A DNA stretch of 60,636 nucleotides from Chloroflexota bacterium (lineage in GTDB: Bacteria > Chloroflexota > Anaerolineae > Anaerolineales > Villigracilaceae). The DNA lies in contig JAEWVF010000082.1 of assembly GCA_023459215.1 (NCBI GenBank), forward strand, positions 1 through 60,636. Reading direction: 5' to 3'. The notes under the pieces were generated by a model. It did not search any database. It was not told the DNA's origin and worked only from the letters and a program-made list of their open reading frames with translations. Both the position numbers and the translations under genes were made by a program. This document shows positions 1 through 7,573 of the stretch, piece by piece. Each line of letters opens with the position of its first letter. Position 1 is the first letter of the stretch.

Positions 1-390
1 ATTGCCGCGCAAGAATTGGAGGGTAAAGACCTGCGCCACAGCCTCCTGGCTGACGCGGAAGCTCCGCTCTCGGATATGAACGCCGATCTGTTGCGCTACT
101 TGGATTATCTCGAACCAACCGGATACGGGAATCCTGGAGCGGTCTTTGTTTCGCGCAGGGTAAGGGTCGTCAACCATCGCGCCGTTGGAGCGGATGCCAA
201 ACATTTAAAACTAACCGTGAGCGATGGCAAAGTAACTTTTGATGCGATTGCTTTCCGCCTCGGCGATTGGGCCGGGAAATTACCCGAACGCATCGATCTG
301 ATATATACCCTCGAAACAAACGAATATAACGGGCGCACAATCCTGCAACTCAACGTCAAAGATATAAAACCGAGCGGGCTGGAAGATTAA
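1..390 (+). CDS. recJ: RecJ single-strand DNA exonuclease, C-terminal part
   Basis: The reading frame is open from the first base, so this is the last 129 residues of a longer gene. The segment with E-P-T-G-Y-G-N-P (visible residues 38-45), followed by beta-rich sequence ending in LQLNVKDIKP, matches the end of the DHHA1 region and the OB-fold nucleic-acid-binding domain of RecJ. RecJ degrades single-stranded DNA 5' to 3' in recombination and mismatch repair. The catalytic DHH motifs would lie upstream, outside the window. A PHP-domain gene follows after 27 bases. The family is fairly clear from the G-Y-G-N-P motif, but the catalytic half is unseen. Confidence 0.8.
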   Translation: MAAQELEGKDLRHSLLADAEAPLSDMNADLLRYLDYLEPTGYGNPGAVFVSRRVRVVNHRAVGADAKHLKLTVSDGKVTFDAIAFRLGDWAGKLPERIDLIYTLETNEYNGRTILQLNVKDIKPSGLED

Positions 391-417
391 TCGCTCTCAG
401 TTTATCAAGGTTTTTAA

Positions 418-1077
418 ATGCTCACTTTAGAGTTCCACTGCCATTCCATTTTCTCCAAAGACAGCCTGACCACCCCCTTAAAGCTGGTGCAAGCAGCACG
501 CAGGAAAGGGATCGACCGCCTTGTTGTTACCGACCATAATACGATACGCGGGGCGATTGAAGCAAAAAAAATCGATCCTGAGCTGGTCGTTATTGGGGAG
601 GAAATCCTGACGACCCAGGGAGAAATTCTGGCAGCTTTTGTCTCCGAGGAGATTCCGGCAAAACTTCAGCCGCGAGAAGCCATTCGCCGCCTACGTGACC
701 AGGGTGCGTTTATCAGCGTATCTCATCCATTCGATGAGCGCCGCGGCTGGAAAGAGCAGGATTTACTCGAAATTATTCCGTTTGTCGATGCCATCGAAGT
801 TTTCAATGCGCGCTGCTTCTTGAGCAGCTATAACCAGCGCGCTGCCGAATTTGCCCATGAGCATCACCTGCTTGGCACAACCGGCTCGGATGCTCATACC
901 GTCCGCGAGTTGGGGCGGGCCGTTTCAGTGCTGGAGCAAGATTTACATAATGCAGAAACGCTCAAAGCCGCGCTGCAAGATGCCGGGGCGCGGACCAGGC
1001 TCTCCAGTCCGCTGATTCATGCCACGTCACGGTTTGCCGTTACGGTCAAAAAATGGGGCTGGGTTAAAAGCCCATGA
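418..1077 (+). CDS. PHP-domain metal-dependent phosphoesterase
   Basis: A 219-residue protein with the full set of PHP motifs: H7-x-H9 near the N-terminus, D39-H40-N41, glutamates 62/63, H104 in SVSHPFD, and D159-x-H161 in GSDAH. PHP proteins bind two or three metal ions and hydrolyse phosphoesters. Stand-alone members of this size include nucleoside 3',5'-bisphosphate phosphatases and histidinol-phosphatase-like enzymes, and the substrate cannot be told from sequence. The stop overlaps the next start by four bases (ATGA), so it is translationally coupled to a transporter permease. The his operon at the far end has no visible link to it. Confidence 0.8.
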   Translation: MLTLEFHCHSIFSKDSLTTPLKLVQAARRKGIDRLVVTDHNTIRGAIEAKKIDPELVVIGEEILTTQGEILAAFVSEEIPAKLQPREAIRRLRDQGAFISVSHPFDERRGWKEQDLLEIIPFVDAIEVFNARCFLSSYNQRAAEFAHEHHLLGTTGSDAHTVRELGRAVSVLEQDLHNAETLKAALQDAGARTRLSSPLIHATSRFAVTVKKWGWVKSP

Positions 1078-1934
1078 AAATCCGCCGCCGCGATTTGTTA
1101 TTTGCTTTCGTTATCCTGCTGGCAATTTGGCAGGCGGCCTCCTGGCTAATCCGGTTGCCCATCCTGCCTGCCCCATCCAGCGTGCTGGTTGTCTTTTGGC
1201 AGGATTTACAAAAAGGGTGGACGGACTGGATTCAAACTTCAGCATCGATTCGGTTTGAACTGCTTTTCTCGCCTAAAACTTTCCCCGAAGAAATTTCCAG
1301 ACTTGCCGGGGCATATCTGGGCGGCGCAACCCTGTTCCATCATTTCCTCGTCAGCCTGTGGCGGGTGCTGGCGGGAACAGCGCTGGCCATCCTGACGGCT
1401 GCTCCTGCCGGACTGATTATCGGGCAATCAAAACGCTTGAACCGCCTGTTCGCGCCGCTTATCTACCTGGTGTATCCCATCCCCAAAGTTGTTTTTACGC
1501 CCATTATCCTGCTCTTCTTTGGCTTGGGTGATGCATCCAAGATTGTCATCATCTTCATCATTTTGTTTTTTCAAATCCTGGTATTGGTTCGGGACCAAGC
1601 CGCCAACCTTCGCCCGGAGTTGATTCAATCGGTGCGCAGCCTGGGGGCCGGACGGCGCGCGCTCTTTCGCTTTGTATACCTGCCCGCCAGCCTGCCGGCC
1701 ATTCTGACGGCACTGCGCCAATCGGTTGGCACAGCCGTTGCGGTTCTGTATATCGCTGAAATGTCGGCCACCCGCCTCGGGCTGGGACAATACATCTACT
1801 TCCAAGGCAGCACCCTATTCAACTATCCTGCCATGTATGCCGGGGTGGCTGCGATGTCCCTGCTCGGGCTGGGGATGTATTTCAGTGTGGACTGGCTGGA
1901 ACGGCGAATTTGCCCATGGCTGCTGCATGAATAG
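1074..1934 (+). CDS. ABC transporter permease, NitT/TauT-like family
   Basis: A 286-residue membrane protein with about six hydrophobic segments. Around residues 180-210 it carries the cytoplasmic EAA-type loop (SVRSLGAGRRALFRFVYLP), which docks to the ATPase in binding-protein-dependent importers. The overall pattern is like the SsuC/TauC/ThiX group that moves sulfonates, nitrate or thiamine precursors. It overlaps the PHP gene by four bases. No ATPase or substrate-binding protein is next to it: a terminator follows and then genes on the other strand. Partners must be encoded elsewhere, so the substrate is unknown. Confidence 0.75.
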   Translation: MKIRRRDLLFAFVILLAIWQAASWLIRLPILPAPSSVLVVFWQDLQKGWTDWIQTSASIRFELLFSPKTFPEEISRLAGAYLGGATLFHHFLVSLWRVLAGTALAILTAAPAGLIIGQSKRLNRLFAPLIYLVYPIPKVVFTPIILLFFGLGDASKIVIIFIILFFQILVLVRDQAANLRPELIQSVRSLGAGRRALFRFVYLPASLPAILTALRQSVGTAVAVLYIAEMSATRLGLGQYIYFQGSTLFNYPAMYAGVAAMSLLGLGMYFSVDWLERRICPWLLHE

Positions 1935-1961
1935 CCAGGGGCCAACCCGGAAAACTCTTAA

Positions 1962-2005
1962 AAAAACAACCTGGAAGGGCGCTTACGCTTTTCCAGGTTG
2001 TTTTT
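1962..2005. terminator. Bidirectional intrinsic terminator between permease and feoC
   Basis: A 15-bp perfect stem (1962-1976 with 1991-2005) with A-run and T-run flanks on both strands. It lies between convergent genes and can serve both transcripts. Confidence 0.8.
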
Positions 2006-2035
2006 CCAGGTTGTGTCAAATGGGGGCAGGTTTAA

Positions 2036-2281
2036 TCACTCGTCATAGCGCCACAACTGCAAGCTGGAACGCTTTGTGTTTGGGTCGCAGAAACCTTTCA
2101 GGCTGCAAGCCTGGCAGGCATCTGAGCACGAAGTATTTTCGTAGGCGCGCAGCAAACCCAACTGGCGCAGATGCTCCAGCATCGCCTCGACCATCTGCGG
2201 GGTGGTATCGAGCCGGGCTGCCAACTGCGAAGCTTCCAATGGGCCGCCCGCGCGGATTTCATTCATCAATCTCTCGAGCAT
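2036..2281 (-). CDS. feoC: FeoC-like winged-helix protein
   Basis: An 81-residue protein with an N-terminal winged-helix pattern (LDTTPQMVEAMLEHLRQLGLL) and a C-terminal cluster of four cysteines in SCSDACQACSLKGFC. This layout is that of FeoC, a small regulator or assembly partner of the FeoB ferrous-iron channel; the cysteines are thought to bind an Fe-S cluster. It follows feoB by one base on the same strand, so feoA-feoB-feoC form one operon. Short length and variable family sequence leave some doubt, but position and cysteines agree. Confidence 0.8.
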   Translation of the reverse strand: MLERLMNEIRAGGPLEASQLAARLDTTPQMVEAMLEHLRQLGLLRAYENTSCSDACQACSLKGFCDPNTKRSSLQLWRYDE

Positions 2282-2282
2282 C

Positions 2283-4322
2283 TTACAGCCCCAGCCAGAG
2301 CGCGCCGTTGTAAACCAGCATACCGCCCAAGATTGAAATCGCCAGGAACATGCCGATATTGGCCAGCGTCCAGCGCCACGAATTGGTTTCCTGTTTGATG
2401 ACCGCCACGGTTGCCAGGCAGGGAATAAAGAGCATCGTCACCGCCAGGAAGGAAATCGCCGTCGCGGTCGAGAAGGTCTGGGTCAGCACCGTCGCCAGGC
2501 CGGCCTCATTAGCTCCGCCAAAAAGCACACCCAAGGTCGCAATCGCATTCTCCTTGGCCGGGAAGGTGGTCAGCAGCGCCACCGTCAACCGCCAGTCAAA
2601 GCCCATCAAGCGCCCGACCGGCTCGAAAAACTTGCCGAATTGGGCCAGGTAGCTGGTCTCGATTTCACCGCCAGGTAAAACCGACAACGCCCAAATCACG
2701 ACCGAAATGAACAAGATGACCGTTCCGGCCTTCTTGACAAACGACATCGCCCGCTGCCAGACCAGCAACCCCACCGTGCGCCAATTCGGGATGTGATAAA
2801 GCGGCATCTCCATGATAAAGGCCGAACGCTGGCCCTTAAAAATCACCCGATTAAGCACCGTCCCAAGCCCGACCAGGGTTAGCAGCGAAAACAGCACCAA
2901 GCCCCAGGTGACCCACAGGGCATTGGCCCCGAAAAAGGCCGGGGCCAGGAAGGCCACCACCGCCATGCGCGCCGTGCAAGGCACCAGCGGCGCAATCAAA
3001 ATCGTCAGCAGGCGCGCCGGCCAGGAATCGATCACGCGTGTGCCCATAATCGAGGGCACGTTGCAGCCAAAACCAAGAAAAAGCGGCAGGAAAGACTTGC
3101 CGTGCAGGCCCATCAGGTGCATCAGGTTGTCCATCACATAGGCCGCACGGGCCATGTAGCCAACATCTTCGAGCAAGCCAAAAGCCGCAAAGAAAATCAC
3201 CAGGATCGGCAGGAAAGTCAGCACCGAGCCAACACCGCCGATGATGCCATCCACGACCAGACCTTGCGCCCACCAGGGCGCACCCGCCAGGGCCGCCGAA
3301 GCCATCTCGGCCAACCCGCCGACCACAACCACATCCAGCCATTCTTGCAGGGGAGCGCCGACCGTGAAAGTCAGCCAGAAAACCAGACCCAGGATGCCCG
3401 CCAAAACAAACAAGCCGCCGACCGGATGAGCTGCTACACGATCCAGGCGTTCGGTCAGGCTGATCTGGCCCAGCTTGGGCCGCGCCACCGCTGCCCGCAC
3501 CATGCGCCCAATCCACTCATAACGCCCGGAAGCGACCGCCAGCATGGCATCGTCGTGCTGCACCAGGATGGCATGAACCGCCTGCCACTTCTCCGCGGGC
3601 AAGGCAGACTGCATCGCGCCGGTCACCTCCACATCGCCTTCGAGCAGTTTCAGGGCCATCCAATCCGCCGGATAAGGCTGAGGCACATGGGCCTCGATCA
3701 ATTCCAGCACCTCGCCCAACGCGCTTTGATGGTCAGCCCGGATTTCAGGGAGACGCGGCTGGTACTGGATTTTGCCATCCAGCATCTTGCGGACGATATA
3801 AAGCAGTTCGCGAATCCCCTGGGCCTTGGTCGCCGTTATCGGCACCACCGGCACACCCAGGGCTGCCTCCAACACCTCCGGCTCGACGGTTAAGCCCTCG
3901 CTGGCGGCCACATCCATCATATTGAGCGCCACCACCAGCCGCACCGGCAGGCAGATCAGTTCCGAAACAAGATACAAGCTGCGCTCCAGGTTGGCCGCGC
4001 TGACAACCGCCACGACCACATCCGGGCTTTCGCGCAGGATGAACTCACGCGCAATCACTTCCTCGGGCGAATTGGCGGTCAGGCTATAGGTTCCCGGCAA
4101 ATCGACCAGGTTATATTCGCGGCCATCCATGCTGAAATTGCCCTCGCGGCGTTCGACCGTTTTGCCAGGCCAGTTGCCGACATGCTGGTTCAAACCGGTC
4201 AAAAGGTTGAACAGGGTGGATTTGCCCATATTGGGCTGGCCGGCCAGAGCAATCATTGGCAAGCCAGTTCGCTTGGTTTTAGGGCTGACAACCGGGGCCG
4301 CCGGGTGACATTCCGCGCTCAT
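2283..4322 (-). CDS. feoB: Ferrous iron transport protein FeoB
   Basis: A 679-residue protein with an N-terminal G domain and a C-terminal membrane domain. The GTPase motifs are G1 GQPNMGKST (28-36), G3 DLPG (74-77) and G4 NMMD (134-137). A helical spacer follows, then many hydrophobic helices from about residue 298, including paired Gate motifs with conserved cysteines (GFGCNVPS, VPCTARM). FeoB imports Fe2+ across the inner membrane under low-oxygen conditions. Its start overlaps the feoA stop by four bases. Length is slightly below the roughly 700-770 usual for the family, with no sign of damage. Confidence 0.96.
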   Translation of the reverse strand: MSAECHPAAPVVSPKTKRTGLPMIALAGQPNMGKSTLFNLLTGLNQHVGNWPGKTVERREGNFSMDGREYNLVDLPGTYSLTANSPEEVIAREFILRESPDVVVAVVSAANLERSLYLVSELICLPVRLVVALNMMDVAASEGLTVEPEVLEAALGVPVVPITATKAQGIRELLYIVRKMLDGKIQYQPRLPEIRADHQSALGEVLELIEAHVPQPYPADWMALKLLEGDVEVTGAMQSALPAEKWQAVHAILVQHDDAMLAVASGRYEWIGRMVRAAVARPKLGQISLTERLDRVAAHPVGGLFVLAGILGLVFWLTFTVGAPLQEWLDVVVVGGLAEMASAALAGAPWWAQGLVVDGIIGGVGSVLTFLPILVIFFAAFGLLEDVGYMARAAYVMDNLMHLMGLHGKSFLPLFLGFGCNVPSIMGTRVIDSWPARLLTILIAPLVPCTARMAVVAFLAPAFFGANALWVTWGLVLFSLLTLVGLGTVLNRVIFKGQRSAFIMEMPLYHIPNWRTVGLLVWQRAMSFVKKAGTVILFISVVIWALSVLPGGEIETSYLAQFGKFFEPVGRLMGFDWRLTVALLTTFPAKENAIATLGVLFGGANEAGLATVLTQTFSTATAISFLAVTMLFIPCLATVAVIKQETNSWRWTLANIGMFLAISILGGMLVYNGALWLGL

Positions 4323-4567
4323 TTCTGCTTCCTCTCCACGCTAATTTTTGCGGCCTCACCGCGCCCCAGTGCAACCCTGGTGCCGCGCACAGTGACGATT
4401 AACGGGCCGCGCCCGAAATTCTGAGTCATCTGAACTTCAACCCCAGGGGTAAAACCAAGCGATGTCAATCGCCCAGCGATGCTGTGCCCGTTCGAAAAAT
4501 CGAGCACAAAAGCGCTCTCACCGGCGTTAATTTCTGCCAGAGACATCACAGAATCTTTGAAAGTCAT
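4319..4567 (-). CDS. feoA: FeoA, SH3-like partner of FeoB
   Basis: An 82-residue protein with the FeoA beta-barrel pattern: a hydrophobic core, the segment GRLTSLGFTPGVEVQM and a final VRGTRVALGRGEAAKI strand. FeoA is a cytoplasmic accessory protein needed for FeoB iron import. It is the first gene of the minus-strand feo operon. An AGGAG ribosome site lies 6 bases before its ATG on the minus strand, supporting this start. The promoter must lie in the 142-base divergent spacer shared with the metal-responsive regulator. Confidence 0.93.
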   Translation of the reverse strand: MTFKDSVMSLAEINAGESAFVLDFSNGHSIAGRLTSLGFTPGVEVQMTQNFGRGPLIVTVRGTRVALGRGEAAKISVERKQK

Positions 4568-4625
4568 TTTTTCTCCTTATGCCTGGAAGAAGGCGGTTAT
4601 AATTATTCCACAACGTACATTTTTA

Positions 4626-4655
4626 TTAGTATTTGCTAACTTCCATAATTAGTAT
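4626..4655. promoter_or_regulatory. Candidate DtxR/IdeR-type operator in the feoA-regulator spacer
   Basis: The divergent spacer 4568-4709 is AT-rich. It contains TTAGTATTTGCTAAC (from 4626), which fits the DtxR/IdeR half-site pattern TTAG...CTAAC, and TTAGTAT recurs at 4649-4655, 23 bases on. No clean -35/-10 pair could be fixed. Control of both feoABC and the regulator from here is an inference from layout. Confidence 0.4.
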
Positions 4656-4709
4656 AAATCCTTTTTGCTTATGTGCAAATGGATAAATGTAACAGAAAAG
4701 GTAGACAAA

Positions 4710-5375
4710 ATGGAACCCATTAAACACAGCCAAACCATTGAGGATTACCTCTCGTTAATCTATGTACTCGAGCGGGATGGCGAACCAATTGTCGGCGCCC
4801 GCCTGGCCGAATTATTGGGTGTTACCCCGCCAACCGTCACCAACACGATGAAACGCATGGCCCGCGATGGCCTGATCACGATGGATGAACACGGCACCCA
4901 CCTGACGTCGCATGGCTGGGATGCGGCCAAAGACGTGATGCGCCGTCACATGCTGATGGAGTGGATGATGCTCAAGATGCTGCCCTGGTCGAAACTGCAC
5001 GGCGAGGCCCACAACCTCGAACACGCCATTTCGCCCGAAGCCGAGGCGGCTGTGTACGAAGAGTTGGGACGACCGCAAACCTGTCCGCATGGCAACCCGC
5101 TGCCGGGGTGCGAAGCCGCAGTAGCCGCCTGGATCCCGCTGACCCAACTCGCCAGCGGCGATAAAATCACCATCCGCCGCATCCACGAGTTGGCCGAGGA
5201 AAATCCGCCGCTGCTGGCCTTTCTCGAAGAAAAACGCATGACTCCTGGCGCAAAAGCTACGGTCGGTGAAATCCTGCCTTTCAATCAGACGGTCAGCATT
5301 CACCTGGGCGAAAACCTGGTCACCCTGGGCTTCACCGTAGCACGCTATATCTTCGCCGAAAAAAGCGCAGCATAA
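4710..5375 (+). CDS. DtxR/MntR-family metal-dependent repressor
   Basis: A 221-residue protein. The N-terminal winged helix (GARLAELLGVTPPTVTNTMKRM, about residues 28-49) is followed by a metal-binding dimerization region with HGEAHNLEHAIS and CPHGNPLPG, then a C-terminal SH3/FeoA-like domain. Full-length members with that third domain are usually iron sensors of the DtxR/IdeR branch; short MntR proteins lack it. The ATG at 4710 was chosen because the conserved region starts right after it and a purine-rich stretch (AAAAGG) lies about 8 bases upstream; an in-frame ATG at 4665 would add 15 unconserved residues. Divergence from feoABC suggests it represses iron uptake. Confidence 0.87.
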   Translation: MEPIKHSQTIEDYLSLIYVLERDGEPIVGARLAELLGVTPPTVTNTMKRMARDGLITMDEHGTHLTSHGWDAAKDVMRRHMLMEWMMLKMLPWSKLHGEAHNLEHAISPEAEAAVYEELGRPQTCPHGNPLPGCEAAVAAWIPLTQLASGDKITIRRIHELAEENPPLLAFLEEKRMTPGAKATVGEILPFNQTVSIHLGENLVTLGFTVARYIFAEKSAA

Positions 5376-5403
5376 AGAAAGCATAAATTTTCGCCAAGCG
5401 AAA

Positions 5404-5432
5404 TTGACAGGAAGTTGTCTAAACCTTATCAT
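5404..5432 (+). promoter_or_regulatory. Promoter of the ilv-leu cluster
   Basis: TTGACA (5404-5409), a 17-base spacer and TATCAT (5427-5432) form a near-consensus sigma70-type promoter. Predicted transcription starts at about 5439-5440, 3-4 bases before the leader ATG at 5443. Confidence 0.75.
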
Positions 5433-5442
5433 CGGGCGAATT

Positions 5443-5547
5443 ATGGAAAACGTTTACAGCCTGTCCCTTATCGTCATTATTCTGGTAGTTCTCCTGGGTG
5501 TCGTCCTTGAGAACACTTTTTCGGTTGGGAAGGCAAAAACGCGCTGA
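5443..5547 (+). CDS. ilv leader peptide 1 (Leu/Ile/Val-rich)
   Basis: A 34-codon ORF. Codons 7-22 are almost entirely Leu, Ile and Val (LSLIVIILVVLLGVVL), and the ORF ends in a TGA 19 bases before an intrinsic terminator. It lies just before ilvD, as expected for ribosome-mediated attenuation: shortage of charged Leu/Ile/Val tRNA would stall ribosomes in the run. The predicted transcript starts only a few bases before the ATG and there is no Shine-Dalgarno site, so it is probably leaderless. An alternative reading is a small one-helix membrane protein, since the run is hydrophobic with a basic tail (GKAKTR). The RNA pairing described at 5518-5600 favours the leader reading. Confidence 0.8.
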   Translation: MENVYSLSLIVIILVVLLGVVLENTFSVGKAKTR

Positions 5548-5600
5548 GACAGCGTAGGAATAACCAGAGCCGCCCAACCGAAAAGGGGCGGCTCTTTTCT
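5518..5600 (+). promoter_or_regulatory. ilv attenuator 1: antiterminator and terminator
   Basis: The terminator stem pairs 5566-5575 with 5586-5595 and is followed by TTTCTT. The alternative arm 5518-5529 (TTTTCGGTTGGG, inside the end of leader 1) is perfectly complementary over 12 bases to 5573-5584, which covers part of the left arm and the loop. A ribosome stalled on the Leu/Ile/Val run leaves this arm free, so the antiterminator can form. A ribosome at the stop would tend to mask it. Seen in sequence; the mechanism is inferred. Confidence 0.75.
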
Positions 5601-5619
5601 TAAGAAATTTCAGGAAACC

Positions 5620-5718
5620 ATGAACCTATTCTCTTTATTTATCCTTGTAGTTATTTTGATTACCGTCCTCCTGCTTAAGCGGGAGAGAACGATGGTGGTT
5701 GGAATGGCGCAAGGATAG
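5620..5718 (+). CDS. ilv leader peptide 2 (Leu/Ile/Val-rich)
   Basis: A 32-codon ORF after the first terminator with a second dense run of branched-chain codons (LFILVVILITVLLL, codons 6-19). Several are low-usage in this GC-rich context (CTA, TTA, CTT, GTA, ATT). It has a short AGGA site 4-7 bases upstream and no obvious promoter of its own, so it would be translated only from transcripts that passed attenuator 1. A terminator follows 35 bases after its stop. Like leader 1, it could also be read as a small membrane peptide with a basic tail. Confidence 0.75.
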   Translation: MNLFSLFILVVILITVLLLKRERTMVVGMAQG

Positions 5719-5783
5719 TGGCTCAAATCGAGCACACAATCAGGCAAAATGAAAGCCGCCCAATCACAACGGGCGGTTTTTTT
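5695..5783 (+). promoter_or_regulatory. ilv attenuator 2: antiterminator and terminator
   Basis: The terminator stem pairs 5754-5761 with 5771-5778 (one G-U) and leads into seven Ts. GTGGTTGG at 5695-5702, near the end of leader 2, can pair with 5760-5767 (one G-U). This takes the top of the left arm and the loop. The layout repeats attenuator 1 with a similar GGTTGG core, but the pairing is shorter. The spacer 5376-5808 is thus fully occupied by promoter, two leaders and two terminators. Confidence 0.65.
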
Positions 5784-5808
5784 ATCACTTTTTCAGGAGT
5801 CTTAATCT

Positions 5809-7482
5809 ATGCGTTCTTCGACGATCAAATCTGGTTTTGAGCGCGCCCCGCACAGGGCCTTACTCAAAGCCACCGGCGTTACCGATGCTGATATGGATAA
5901 ACCGTTTGTGGCGATTGTTAATTCGTATGTGGATATTGTTCCCGGTCATGTTCATTTACAGGCATTTGGGAAGTTGGTCAAGGAAGCCGTGCGCGCCGCG
6001 GGAGCGGTTCCGTTTCAATTCAATACCATCGGCGTGGATGATGGCATCGCCATGGGACACTCAGGGATGAAATTCTCCCTGCCTTCGCGCGAACTGATCG
6101 CCGATTGCGTGGAGACGATGATGGAAGCACACCAGTTCGATGGAATGGTGTGCATTCCCAACTGCGACAAAATCGTTCCGGGTATGTTGATGGCTGCGGC
6201 CAGGGTCAACATCCCGGCGATTTTTATATCGGGCGGGCCGATGGCTGCTGGCCGCACCCCGGACGGCGAAAAAATCGATTTGATCTCAGTCTTTGAAGGC
6301 GTTGGCGCTTATGCCAGCGGGAAGATCGATGCGGCGCGCCTGAAAACCCTCGAAGACTTTGCCTGTCCATCCTGCGGCTCCTGCTCCGGGATGTTTACCG
6401 CCAATTCAATGAACTGCCTGATGGAAGTGCTCGGCCTGGCGCTGCCCTACAACGGCTCGGCCCTGGCAAAAACCCCTGAGCGCGAAGAATTGGCGCAAAA
6501 AGCTGCCGGGCGCATCATGGATTTGATCGAACGTCAGATCAAGCCGCGCGACATCATCACCGCCGAGGCGCTGGACGATGCCTTCGCGCTGGATATGGCC
6601 ATGGGCGGTTCAACCAACACCGTGCTGCATACCCTTGCCATCGCCAACGAAGCCGGACTGGACTACCCGATGGAACGCATCAACCAGGTTTCTGACCGGG
6701 TTCCGCACCTGTGCAAGGTTTCCCCCTCGGGCAAATGGCACATGGAAGATGTTCACCGCGCCGGAGGCATTCCAGCCATCCTGAACGAAGTCCAGCGCGG
6801 GACAAATTCGCTGCACTTCGAGCGGATTACCGTTTCGGGTGTCAGCCTGGGCGAATCGATTCGGGGCGCGGAAATCAAAGATGATGAAGTCATCCGCCGC
6901 TTCGATAATCCACACTCGATCCATGGCGGGCTGTCGGTGCTGTTCGGCAACCTGGCCCCGAACGGCTCGGTCGTCAAAACCGGCGGCGTGGGCCATTCGA
7001 TGATCAAGTTTGCCGGGCCGGCGCGCATTTACGAATCGCAGGATGAAGCCATCAAAGGCATCCTGGCGCGCGAAGTCCAGGCCGGGGATGTGGTTGTGAT
7101 CCGCTACGAGGGACCGCGCGGCGGGCCGGGGATGCAGGAAATGCTCTCACCGACTTCCGCAATCATGGGTATGGGTCTGGGCGACAAAGTAGCCCTGATC
7201 ACCGATGGTCGTTTTAGCGGCGGGACGCGCGGGGCCTGCATCGGACATGTATCGCCGGAAGCGGCTGCGGGTGGTCCGATCGCAGCCCTCCGCCCAGGGG
7301 ACATGATCGAATTGGACTTGATGGCTCGCACATTAAACGTGCGCCTGACAGATGAAGAAATCCAAAAAAGATTGGCCGCCCTGCCGCCTTTCAAATCCAG
7401 GGCAAACAGCAAATGGTTGAAACGCTACGCCCATTTTGTCACCAGCGCGGATACGGGTGCAGTACTTGCAACGGATTTTTAA
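5809..7482 (+). CDS. ilvD: Dihydroxy-acid dehydratase
   Basis: A 557-residue enzyme that dehydrates 2,3-dihydroxy acids to the 2-keto acids of valine and isoleucine. Cluster and metal ligands are visible: DDGIAMGH (77-84), C115 and C119 in CIPNCDK, and the CPSCGSCSGMFTANSM block (C186, C189, C192). Length is normal for the family. It is the first structural gene after the tandem attenuators, preceded by CAGGAG about 9 bases before the ATG. The 91-base gap to ilvB carries a short ACGGACT-type repeat. Confidence 0.97.
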   Translation: MRSSTIKSGFERAPHRALLKATGVTDADMDKPFVAIVNSYVDIVPGHVHLQAFGKLVKEAVRAAGAVPFQFNTIGVDDGIAMGHSGMKFSLPSRELIADCVETMMEAHQFDGMVCIPNCDKIVPGMLMAAARVNIPAIFISGGPMAAGRTPDGEKIDLISVFEGVGAYASGKIDAARLKTLEDFACPSCGSCSGMFTANSMNCLMEVLGLALPYNGSALAKTPEREELAQKAAGRIMDLIERQIKPRDIITAEALDDAFALDMAMGGSTNTVLHTLAIANEAGLDYPMERINQVSDRVPHLCKVSPSGKWHMEDVHRAGGIPAILNEVQRGTNSLHFERITVSGVSLGESIRGAEIKDDEVIRRFDNPHSIHGGLSVLFGNLAPNGSVVKTGGVGHSMIKFAGPARIYESQDEAIKGILAREVQAGDVVVIRYEGPRGGPGMQEMLSPTSAIMGMGLGDKVALITDGRFSGGTRGACIGHVSPEAAAGGPIAALRPGDMIELDLMARTLNVRLTDEEIQKRLAALPPFKSRANSKWLKRYAHFVTSADTGAVLATDF

Positions 7483-7483
7483 G

Positions 7484-7516
7484 AACGGACTTCATAACGG
7501 AATCACGGACGAAAAA
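7484..7516 (+). repeat. ACGGACT-type dispersed repeat, short copy
   Basis: Two GAACGGACT/TAACGGAATCACGGAC-like units directly after the ilvD stop. The same words occur after leuA (12643-12686) and inside carA (21361-21455). Confidence 0.6.
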
Positions 7517-7573
7517 TAAAAGGTAAACCGCAAGACAAGAAAACCGGACAACGAATTTATTTCAGGAGAGAAT

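Noticed and set aside
2851..3516. Gly/Cys/Trp-rich 221-codon minus-strand frame inside feoB
   Set aside because: Alternative frame of feoB with no ribosome site or family resemblance.
5443..5718. T-box riboswitch upstream of ilvD
   Set aside because: No AGGGUGG-type T-box sequence or specifier-loop layout was found; leader ORFs with Leu/Ile/Val runs and simple alternative pairings explain the region better.
5443..5718. The two ilv leader ORFs as functional small membrane proteins
   Set aside because: Their hydrophobic runs would fit, but the position before ilvD, the terminators and the antiterminator pairings favour attenuation. Not fully excluded.
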